Source of the DNA: Beroe ovata
Lineage: Eukaryota; Ctenophora; Nuda; Beroida; Beroidae
Direction of reading: 5' to 3'
Length of the DNA stretch: 45,952 bases
NCBI GenBank assembly: GCA_946803715.1
Contig: CAMPET010000101.1
Coordinates: 206,665-252,616 of the forward strand
Positions 1 through 9,944 of this stretch are shown here, one piece after another; the first letter of the stretch is position 1, and each line of letters starts with the position of its first letter. Position numbers and translations under genes: made by a program. Under the pieces are notes generated by a model, which saw only the letters and a list, made by a program, of their open reading frames with translations, did no database searches and was not told the origin of the DNA.

Positions 1-38
<38 letters not shown>

Positions 39-41
39 CAC
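1..41. repeat. CA dinucleotide microsatellite
   Basis: The window opens in a (CA)n tract with one CG interruption. It lies upstream of the WDR82 exons, presumably in an intron of that gene. Confidence 0.95.
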
Positions 42-606
42 GGTTTTGATATGAGACACCAACCACGGTATGTATGTTCCACTTGAGCGTGTTATGTCCA
101 GTGGTGTTTCTTCAGGGAATCTCATCACTTGCTCTCTGCACCTTTACCACGTCTTGCATACGATCAATATGAGTGTACGGGGAGGGTAAAGCTGCAGATT
201 GCGCATAAAGTAGCATGGTACCTACATAATCAGATCTATCTTGGAAGCACCTTGCATTATTTCGTAACTCGTCTATAATCTATATACTGTAATTATACCT
301 ACTGAGCACAGGTGCGACTTCCCCTAACAGCTGTTGTTTCATTCGCGAGGAAGAGGGACTCACATATTCTCAGAACTGAAACAGCAAGGTGTGGTTCTAG
401 GCATGGTTCTGAGCATGATTAGCTACGGACAGATCACCTTCCCTCGAGGCTTCAATCTCATAATTTATACAATTTTAGGCAATCTCTCTCATCGTAACTA
501 TATAAACCTCACAACCCTCTTTGTAACCCCTTTTTTCAATGGAACCCTCATTTTACCCCCATTTCTCACATGGTAAAATTGTAACCTCCCCTCTGTTTGC
601 TGGCAG
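42..606 (+). other. Probable WDR82 intron, no exon recognised
   Basis: No stretch here matches the WDR82 segment that should precede the exon at 607 (the blade before the last WD repeat). The sequence ends in a pyrimidine-rich run and a CAG acceptor at 604-606, so it is read as intron. An open frame at about 334-576 shows no family resemblance and is not called. Confidence 0.6.
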
Positions 607-1259
607 GATCGCAGGACGGTCACCTACACGTGTGGTCAGTGAAGACCGGTAACAAGATAGCAGTGTTAGAGGGTAACCACCCCAACCCCATTACCTGTGT
701 TGCGTTTAACCCACGGAACATGATGATAGCTTCTGCCTGCAACAACGCCGTGAGTCAGCAGCAGTAGGCACACCGATCGTCAGTATAATCATACGATTCA
801 GTTTTAACTGACGATAATTTTCGTGAGGTTGAAAGTTTTCACGAGAATTTTTGTGTTATTTTTTATATCGCCAAAGTTCATAACACAGATATTACATGCG
901 ATGGTTCGAATGAATATTGTATGTGATGGAGAATTACCTATGAATGTTGAAGTGAACGATCTTCATTGTATTCTGGTATACCTGTCAATCTGTGAGGCCT
1001 GACATAATGATACTATGATATGTCAATTCCTGACCCTAGCTCAAATTGATTTTCGCCGAATGTCGATTTATTTCATGAGGGTCCAATATTCTAGCTATTT
1101 CAACTTCCATGTCAGCCCTAAACGCCTGCGTTCCCTTACCTACCTATTGACATGCCTCACACAGCGACAATAGGCCATTAATAGGTACTAATCTCTGCTC
1201 ATGTAAAATTATCACTTTTTCAGGCGTTCTGGATCCCTAATCTCGAGGAATTGCAATAG
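607..1259 (+). CDS. WDR82: WDR82 (Swd2-like WD40 protein), last two exons, 5' part outside window
   Basis: WDR82 is a WD40 propeller subunit of SET1/COMPASS histone H3K4 methyltransferase and of the PNUTS-PP1 phosphatase complex. It recruits them to RNA polymerase II in the nucleus. Only the C-terminal end is here. Exon 607-749 enters in phase 1, and after one intron (GTGAGT donor, CAG acceptor) exon 1224-1259 ends in TAG. The first exon reads through the last WD repeat (SQDGHLHVWSVKTGNKIAVL, then PITCVAFNP and IASACNNA) and the second gives AFWIPNLEELQ. The order GHLHVW, KIAVL, PITC..FNP, SAC.N.AFW.P matches the WDR82 C-terminus from memory of the human protein. No earlier exon is visible in 1-606. 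An AATAAA at 1991-1996 is a candidate polyadenylation signal. Confidence 0.9.
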
Positions 1260-2402
1260 AAAGTCTACAAGTCCTCTCAGAGTTTCAAGAGTTCAAGTTC
1301 CCCCCTCTAACGTTAAGTCGTCACACGCCTGGTACCGTGGGAGGTCAGCTGAGTGACAAGTATCACGTGAGTTCAAATTGAGTGACGACAGTCTATACTT
1401 CCACTACCAGGAAATAATGCAACGTGGTTTCGCTGATATTGAATATTATATTGGGCAAGTTTACTTCAATGAGTTGGAAAGAATGTCTTATTGAAGATTG
1501 GCGTGGACTATATTATAGCTCGTCCAATGGATCCGAGCTTGTGCCGGGTTAACTGGGGTGTAATCAAAACAAATCAAACCCTTTGGGCCTTTTCGCGATT
1601 TCACAATTATAACATGCTAAAAATGCTTTAGCATTTTAACGTTTACAATAATTTTAATGGTTTAATATTTGTTCTTGACACACATATTTTGAATAATATT
1701 CAAATTCTTAAACAAGTTCCTCTTGTGTTTATAGTACTTGCGTGTACTAGAGATGCTGACCTTGGCATTTTACCCCCCCCCACTGTACAGTTGACACCAC
1801 TTCCCACTTACAATTATGCCATGTAGAGTGGACATCTAGAGATCACAATTTGACAAGATTGGATGTTTATGTTTCACCATGTCTTAACTCTAACATGTCA
1901 TAACCCAAAGAGCACTTCTCTCTTTCTCTGGGGTCTCTCAATTTTGTACTCAAAATGTCAAGAACATTGAAAAGTAAGGCACGTAAGAATAATAAAGAGT
2001 GCCGGAAATCTAAGCTAATATACTTTTTGCCCCCCGTGATAAACGTTGTTTATCGAGTCGCTCTCAGATCTGAGTCAAGTAGTATTTGACGAAAAACGGT
2101 ATTGCCCGTTGTCGGTTGTGACATTGCGCGTTGTGGCAATTCACTGTCGTGTATGACGCGGCGACTCATAACCCAGTTTCGGCATTTAGCGCACGAGCGT
2201 ATTCGCTAGGTGATGTGTAGAATTTAGCAAGATATCGTCATAACGCCCGCCTTTGTAACGTCATTAAATATCAAATTGTGTACAACTGTGATTGTTAATG
2301 TGGCAAACGATATAAGCTTGCAAAATTGATAATGTATGAAATGTAGAGCATCAAATATCTGTAACACCACATTCGCTGTATGCTTACTTGGCTGTGACTC
2401 AT
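1260..2402. other. 3' UTR / convergent intergenic region
   Basis: This lies between the convergent ends of WDR82 (+) and ECT2L (-). It contains AATAAA (+) at 1991-1996 and a short hairpin around 2038-2056 (GATAAAC, 3-base loop, GTTTATC). No open frame with family resemblance was seen. Confidence 0.6.
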
Positions 2403-5400
2403 CTATTCTTTAGAAACATAAACATTTGGTACAAACAGTTTAGGTGCGTTCTGAATGGCATTGTTAACACAATCAACCCATTCAGTCATTTCTCGAGTGC
2501 TCGCAAACTCAAACAAATACACACTCTGCGGTGTATACAGCACAAACTGTCTTTCCTTATCAGTGTTCTTCACCCTTATGCTAACCAGAGCGTAACTGTT
2601 CACGAAGTTGTCAACTTCCCGCCGTGACTGTTCGTATGGTTCTATATCATACGTGGTCTTGGTGATCAGCAACGCGTCATCGAATAGGAACAACTTGAAC
2701 ATTTGGAAGTGTGGGAATTTCTTGTCTTGTGGGAACGTGTGAATTGTCCCTGACTTGTCAACCACACATTTCACACGGAACACGGTAGCTTTAGCGAGAA
2801 TCGCTCGGTTTTTGTCCGTCAACAAGGGGCAGTTCAATACCTGACCCTGGATTTCCTTCAATTCCTTCAAATCTCGATATTGCGACTTAGAGTGCTGGAT
2901 TAGATCGACCAGTTTCTTGTATTCACTCTCTGATTCTTGAAGTAATGCCAAATCAGAGTGTTCTCTGGGTGTGTAGAACACAAGCGATGAAATTAGTGTT
3001 AGGAGAGCGATTATCCTATTTGTTGGAATTCTCAGGACTTCGAACAATTTCAATCTCCTCGGGTTTTGCCTCTCGAACTGCTCTATGAATCCCCAGAATG
3101 CTGGGTTATCGCTCATATTTTTCCGGAACGTGGCCACTATCGAGGGGTAGTTACTCACGTAGTTGGAATAACAGTCAAATCTCTGTGCAAGATGAAGGAA
3201 TACATCTCCTAGTGTTTGGTCTGCCGCCCACGTTCCCTGTTTGGTCTCGAGTCGCGACAGGAATACTGGGTGAATCTTCCCCATTTCCAGTATATCAGAG
3301 AAGCATAGTCTCAGGTTTGCCGGGTTCATGATCGGTTTCTTGCTCGATTTCTCCACCTCGAGTAGCGGCTGGTATAGTTCGTGGTTCGCGGTGGCTATGT
3401 CTCGGATGAAATCTCTCTCAGTTCTGATCACCTCCTCCAGGATCGTTATCCTCTGATCAACCACTGCTCCTGCAGTGACATTGGTGTCACTCGAGTGGGG
3501 TTATGACATGATATTGGTGTCACTGTGTCATGTCTATGCTATCTTTTCATGTTAAGTACAGTGTTTTGTGATATCATTTCATAGAGTTCTCACCCTTAGG
3601 GTAGATGAGTCTGTGAGAGTTGTTTTCTATTGATATGGGCACAGACCTTTTCATCCACTCTGAATGAAGTGTTATTCACTCACATATAATACAAATCATA
3701 TAACATCCAATGCCTATTCACTGATTATGTAACCACTTACCCAACATGGCCATCATGTCCTTGCCAACCACAGCAGTATCCTCCTTTTCTTCACTTTCCT
3801 TCCCCTCTGTCCCCTCCTTCCCCTCCTGTTTCAGCCCCTCCAGATCCTTGACAAACTGACTGGAGAGCAACACATCCACCAGTCTCATACATAGCACTCC
3901 TCTCTTCACCTTCTCACTCTCCTCCGGGGGTGCCCGGCTGTCTGTCAGATCTGTCGTGAGTTTAGACAGTGCGTACAGCAAGATGTCTGCCAGATGTGGA
4001 TGTTCTGTTGCTGGCAATACTTCAATTCCTGTCAAGTTTGGTTTAGATATCGCTTGCCTGGTATTCTAATAGTCAGTGTTATAGTTTACTCAATCAACTA
4101 GCTGTGCTCTGATTCAAACCTTTCCTGATGACTGCGTTAACGACTCTGTGTAGACCGTGGCTGTTCTCTATCTGTAGTTTATCTTTATACTTCTTGATAA
4201 TATCGCGTGTGATATCTTCTAGCTGTTTAGCAAACATCACCCATCCTCTCAACTGCAGACATACGTCACTGTCAGTAAGAAATGAACTAGGTGACACTCA
4301 GTTCACCTATCGTGAACTGACACGATAGTTATATTGACACAATTTTGTTATGCGCTCCCAGCGCTTATCATTGGCAGCAATATATATCGATATGTCTAAA
4401 TGATTCCTGTCCACGAATTTCAGTGCATTTAGTTTCAGTAAACTGTGAGGGGGATAACCTGGTGCTCTCTTAGGTAGCAGGTCACAGGGTGGATGTTGTC
4501 TGGGTGGAGTAGCCAGGTCCCACAGATCTCAGCCCACTCCCCGTAGATCCCTCCCAAGGGGGCATTGCATGGTAGTGACGTGACAGCTGTCAGTCGATAG
4601 ATGATATCCATGCCAAGTGTTGTGTTCACTGTCGATACTCCCACTGAACTACAATTCAATGGGGTTCAGTAACAAGATTTTCTTGGCTTTATTTTCCATT
4701 ATAATGCTTCCATTTTAGTCAGAATTACCTGAAAATGTCAATCCTCCCGCCAAGTTTAGCATCAAGCACACTGGCGCTGAGCTGTCTCCAGAAGTCGGGT
4801 TCCAGGTTTGTTCCACTGATGTGAACTTGCCGGGTGAGATTGAGGAATCCTAGTCGGCCAGGGGCAAAAACTCCCACACTTGCGGCCTTTCTGCCATTGA
4901 GAGAGTGTTCCACTTGATTAAGAATTGAGCGGAGTGATGCTTTCTCTGCATCGTATACCAACCCGATAACACCTGTTGAATCACCAGGTGTCACGGTGAG
5001 CAGGTGACGCAGGTGGTACTGTGAGCAGTAACTAGTACACTGGTGGCAGGTGTCATAGTCAGAAACCCTAGGTATCACTGGTATCGTTGACAGTGTCAAC
5101 TTGACATCGGTCACTACATTCTACAGGGCCACTGTATCGGATACTAACCTGGTATAACGATACCGACAATCATCTCGTATACAGGGACATCTGATGATAT
5201 AATCAGCACCCGGGGATGGGCGTGGCCAGGGAAATTCTCTCCCCAAACCGCTCCACATCCCAAGCTCCCTGCCTTGTCTGCCACAACCACCTCGCCGTGT
5301 TTCCCTGCAAATGCAGTCATTGTGTGTCTGTCTGTGTGTTTGTGTGTGTGTGTGTGTGTGTGCGTGTGTGTCTGTATCGGTGCGTCTATATATATTATGT

Positions 5401-7444
5401 GTGTTTAATTTCCAGGAATGAGATAGCTGTCGACGATTCCACAAAGTTCTCTTCCACGAAACTCATTCTTTTGCAGGTGCAATCCTCAATTGAAACATTA
5501 TAGTGAGAAAATATGCAACTGTTTAAACTCAACTGACTAACTGTTGCTCTCACCTATGGCAGTCTGTCTGTGGGGTTTCTGAAGCCAGTAGTTGAGGCGT
5601 GGCACCTCAATACCTTTCTTCGTGACAAACACTGGCTTCCCTCCTCCCTCCGTCTCCAAGATACGATAAGATCCGTGGTTCAGATACACTTCGGTAAGAG
5701 TTGGCGTTGATCCAGCTGCCAACACTGACTTCTTACTGTCGAACTTCACTTCCTTCCGCTTAGGTGGGCTGAGCGACTTGTTGAACATCTCTAGTCTGGT
5801 GTAAGACTTTGCTTTCAGGCTACTGGGCTGAGGCAGAAAAGTGTGTGTACTGTGTTCTGATGAATCATGAGTCATAACTTACTATTGTATGAGGTGTGAT
5901 TGTGGATACTGATATGAAAAATACATACTGCGCTGGTACCTTATAGAACTTGATATCGGTTTTGTATTCCACACTGGTCACTTTCCCCCAGTTATCCAGG
6001 TCTTTGGGCACCCTGTTAGGGTCTATCCACGGGTCTCTCATCAGACTCTTGTCCAAGTCCTCATCATCTTCTCCACTTCTCTCCAGGATGTTACTCGCTG
6101 GTTCTTCCTCAGGTATCGGTTCTTCTGTGTCTACGAAATATCTGCTTAGCCGCTCTAAATCACCAGTTGAATACCGTTTACCATCTTCCTGTCTTGGTAT
6201 TTCCTGAGACAAGGTTTAAATCCATCAAAATATGGTAATCTCAACTCCCAACGCTGCTTCAATAAGATGAATTTAATGCGCATAAAATTCCGGATCCGAT
6301 GCATTTGCTGATATGTCTCAGAATGACTCTCGTAGTCGTTTGAAAACACCCCAGACGGACCAGGATTAAGATTAAATTGCCTAAATAGTATGCTTGTTTT
6401 CATCTTTAAGATGACTCATTTTTCCAGGCATAATCCAAGTCAAACGACATTAACTGGGGACAAGAATGGTCAGCTAAATGGTCAGCTAAATGGTTTAAAC
6501 CCTGTTACCTGTTCAGGACTTGCCAAGAGACTGGGTTTCTCTGCGTTCTTTACACACATGACATAGTACTGTTTCCAAGCACCATGTTGATTATGTGGCG
6601 GGTTGTACGGGAGGTACCAGCCTCTGGCTGCTGTCCTGTGACGCCACAGTATGTCCTGTTCTGCCAGGTAATTCCAGTGGGAGCTGACCTGCAATACGGG
6701 TTGTCATGGGAACAGCGTGGGGTTGTCATGGCAACAGCGTGAGGTTGTCATGGGAACAGTGATTGTGAACAGTCTTCGCTGAACAGGGAGGGGCAATATT
6801 GACAAGCACGGATTCGTGCTTTATAAGCAGGGGATTCGGGTAAGGTCTTGTTCGAGTAACCTGGTATAATCACACTGCTGTATTCGATCCCCATAGTGTA
6901 CCTGTGCTGCCCTGCAGAGGTCGGCAGTAGTGAGGAAGGACATGATGTACAGCATGATCCACTTAGGTAGGGCCGAGGTGGGGTCAACTCTCCACTGGGG
7001 CTCCGGCATTCGCCTCATTATCCACTCACGTATCTCCAATATCTCACTCTCTGTTGTTCGTTGTAGCAGGTGTACGAGTAGCTGCTTCCTCTGTCGCTCA
7101 TTCCACTTGTCATGCCTGTGGAACAGACGTTATATGTCATATGGACGGGGAACTTGGTATGTTGTGTCAATATGGGCATGTACTTATTTCCTAGACAGTA
7201 GACCCGCACCCAGGGCCAGGAAAACTTACTTCGATTTTGACCATTATAGAAATTATAGTATTTGTTAAAGCCCAGATTCTCACCAATGTGTGATGAGTGA
7301 GACCCTCTCTTGAAACAGTTTGTGGTTGTTCTTGGAGTCGAGTTTTGGTGTCCATGCACTTCTGTTTGTTTTCAAGAAGTCCGGTTCAGTGGGTTTCAGG
7401 GTAAATGAGGACCTCATAGAGGTTTGTGAGCCCCTGACTGACAT
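2403..7444 (-). CDS. ECT2L: ECT2L-like F-box and Rho guanine nucleotide exchange factor
   Basis: Predicted F-box protein with a Dbl-homology RhoGEF domain followed by a PH-like region. The only family known to me with this pairing is ECT2L (LFDH). Eleven exons join in phase: 7444-7284, 7115-6902, 6688-6509, 6203-5929, 5849-5554, 5304-5149 (or -5164), 5113-4729, 4648-4459, 4252-4120, 4028-3741, 3469-2403. They total about 1,114 aa, longer than human (about 900). The F-box spans residues ~101-142 (LPKWIMLYIMSFL, DLCRAAQ, then SSHWNYLAEQDILWR across a splice), followed by GWYLPY and GAWKQYYV as in ECT2L. The DH domain (~761-945) starts ILEEVIRTERDFI and contains ILRIPTNRI-like helices; a PH-like segment covers ~985-1100. 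The first ATG follows an in-frame TAG. An SCF-coupled GEF role is inferred. One intron end (5149/5164 to 5114) is uncertain. Confidence 0.88.
5334..5372. repeat. GT-rich microsatellite in ECT2L intron
   Basis: A TG/GT run with few interruptions (tgtgtttgtgtgtg...) lies within the ECT2L intron between 5304 and 5554, just upstream (in transcript sense) of the exon starting at 5304. Confidence 0.85.
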
Positions 7445-8149
7445 TAAGAGGGGTGGGTGATAAGTGCTGTCCTAGATCTGTCTTCTTGATATGTACAACT
7501 CGAGCAAACGGCACAATAACAGAATGCGATCTAAATGCCATGTAGCACGCGCCCGGCGGATTCAAATTTATGGATAAGGCCGGTGTCGTATTTCGGTTGC
7601 TACCCACTACCCCATGAACTCTTGACGTTACCAATGGCAACTGCGTAATTGGTGTGGTGAAATGCAGTAAATACAAGCTAGGCATAATGAGCTTTGAGTG
7701 CAACCATTAAGTAATTACCAATACCATACATTATGATTATGCAAAGACATCATCATATTGTACTACCACTCTACTTACGGAACATACAGGGACGGTTCAC
7801 AAACGATTGTGTTAACACAGTAGTAGTCATATCAATGACATTGACAGTCTGGAGAAAAAAAAGATCATGACTAAATAGAGTCTCAGTCCGAGTACACTGT
7901 AGAGTGTAGGCTAGGTTCTTGAACTGACCAACAGAACAAAGCAAAAGTAGGTATCAAACACTCGTTGTGTGTGGTTGTACTCAACTAAAACTCCTTGTTT
8001 ACTTGGTTACTAAAGTATCACTATGTATTACTATTAGTAACTATTAGGTCAAGGTGGTGGTAGAGAGGGGAGGAGGATCAATCAAATTGACTCCGGGTAG
8101 GTCTCGCACAGAGTAAACTTAGTTATAGTAAAACACACAACTCTGACTG
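7445..8149. other. ECT2L upstream region, no gene seen
   Basis: This is the 5' flank of ECT2L (-). Open frames on both strands are short, overlap each other and show no family resemblance. Promoter elements cannot be assigned with confidence. Confidence 0.5.
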
Positions 8150-8570
8150 CTGACACAGTACAGTATACAATATACATTACACAATACAATATACATTACA
8201 CTCTGTACACTGTACATTACACACTGAATAGTGAATACTACACTCTGCACAGTCTACATCATTGTGTAGTGTGTACAACTACACGGTTCAGAGTATACAC
8301 TACTCTTTACTGTACTCTGTACAATGTCCTCTACTCTGTACAGTGTCCTCTACTCTGTACTCTACTCTGTACAGTGTCCTCTACTCTGTACTCTACTCTG
8401 TACTTTACTCTGTACTCTGTACCTAGTCCTACTACCTACCCTGTAAAGAGTTATTAGTGTCCTCTACTCTGTACAGTGTCCTCTACGCTGTACTACTGCT
8501 CTAGTGCTCTGTACAGTTGCAGTGTACTCTGTACTACAAGTACAGAGTACACTGCAACTGTACAGAGTTG
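8150..8570. repeat. GTAC-rich minisatellite / low-complexity tract
   Basis: The tract is built from variants of TACTCTGTAC and GTACAGTGTCCTC repeated from about 8300 to 8500. It is preceded by TACAATATACATTACA variants (8160-8270). Many units are self-complementary (GTAC cores), so the tract can fold extensively. It ends in the perfect hairpin at 8507-8567. Confidence 0.85.
8507..8567. repeat. Perfect 29-bp stem, 3-nt loop hairpin
   Basis: Left arm 8507-8535 and right arm 8539-8567 are exact reverse complements separated by ACA. The arms begin CTCTGTACAGTTGCAG. It forms the right end of the GTAC minisatellite. Confidence 0.9.
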
Positions 8571-8593
8571 AGTACACTAACAGTAACAGAGTG

Positions 8594-9430
8594 TTCCCGC
8601 CCTGTGCATGACCCATTGACCCAAATACTTCGCTCGCTGCGCGGCTCCTTTTTACGAATACGACAATTCATGTCACTGTCAGATTGTGTTTGTAAGATCA
8701 CAAACAACAAAGTAAGCGCACAAAGGGGCGCACAACGTGTGCACAGTACAGAGTCTGTACTCTGCTCTGTACGGTAGTAGTAGTTGTGCACTGCACACGT
8801 TGCGCGCCACTGTTCTACTCAGTGAATTGTCAGATTTTATCTGACCTCAGTTTCTCGCGCGCGGCGCTGGGCGCGCGCGCCTTCATCGAAGGCCGAAACA
8901 GGAGGCCTGTTTCGACCTTCGATGCAGAAGGCCGAAACGGCGAAACAGAAGGCCTGTTTCAGTGTTTCGACCCGCATGCCGGATGTTATCTGTCCACTGT
9001 TTCTTGCGCGCGCCGCGCGCGAGAAACAGTGGACAGATAACATCCGGCAATTTTAATTTCGACCTTCGATGAAGGCGCGCTCGCGCGAGAAATAGGTCAG
9101 GTAACATCTGACAATGCAACTCAGCCAGTGAACTGAAAAGTCGTAGAAACCACGGAGGCGCGCAGTGCAGCGCGCGTGTTGTTGGGCGATTGCGATGCCA
9201 GACCGCTGATGAAAGCGGCTTGTTGCGTTAGCAACTCAGCAAGAGAATAAGCTAAGTTTGCGCCGCGCAAGCGCGAAACGAAATTCTCGACAGGGTCTAT
9301 CATCGATCGACAACGCGAGTATTTGGGTCACGCAGCGCGGGAACAGTCTAGTAGTACTAGTAGTACTACTACTTATTCTGTACTCTTACTTGTCTGGCGA
9401 TGTTAGACCGCTGATGCATTGATGCAAGCC
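8594..9430. mobile_element. Composite GC-rich foldback/MITE-like element (copy 1)
   Basis: Non-coding GC-rich block. Outer inverted ends resemble each other: GTTCCCGCCCTG...TGACCCAAATAC from 8594 and GTATTTGGGTCACGCAGCGCGGGAAC ending at 9342. An internal palindromic module (8829-9115) carries arms TGTCAGAT(T/G)TTA, TGACCT, TTTCTCGCGCG and CCTTCATCGAAGGCCGAAAC in opposite orientations. A further palindrome, 8978-9048, is embedded in it. Downstream pieces (TAAGTTTGCGCCGCGC, near 9253; TTGTCTGGCGATGTTAGACCG, near 9390) match modules of the element at 29025-29617. No transposase is encoded, so it is read as a non-autonomous foldback element, possibly two elements nested. Confidence 0.7.
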
Positions 9431-9944
9431 TAGCCGCGAAGCTTGCACTAATGCACTACCAGTGACATTACTGGAAAGGGTGATTACTATACATCTGGAA
9501 GTTCCACTTCCAGCCACCCTGGCCTTGTAGTTGTGGGACGTGGGTCGATCTATTCTCACTACACATTATCCCATCAAAAATAAACTCCGAATTCGAGCAA
9601 GATTAAAACTGTGATAATATAACATTTGAAGAAGTGAATAAACGGAGTTAAAAATTTTACGCTGGATCGTTAGGAAGATAGTAGCAGGAAATATGTCAGT
9701 GTCGCCACGTTACACTTACTGTTAGTAATAGTATTGCTATTGTAATGGTGTCTAATGGTATCAAGTCTAATGGTACCATGTCTAGAAGTAGAAATAGCAG
9801 ATTTCCGTTGAATTTGAAAAGCAGAAAGTAGTTTATATCGACTCCAGACTCAGGAAGATAGACCAGTGATGTTCTACCAGAGTATCAAATAAAATAGCAA
9901 ACTCCGTGGCACATGAATATCAAATTGGCACCCAGAGGAGTGAA
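9431..9944. other. MAGOH 3' flank, no other gene seen
   Basis: Ordinary AT-rich sequence between the foldback element and the MAGOH stop codon. It probably contains the MAGOH 3' UTR. No clear open frame or repeat was seen apart from TCTAATGGTA repeats near 9750-9780. Confidence 0.5.

Noticed and set aside
8300-8500. Regularly repeated units resembling a CRISPR array
   Set aside because: Units are contiguous and variable without unique spacers, and the genome is eukaryotic; it is a minisatellite.
8837-9303. Open frames rich in Arg/Ala inside the GC-rich block, both strands
   Set aside because: Mirror-image translations of palindromic foldback sequence, with no family resemblance.
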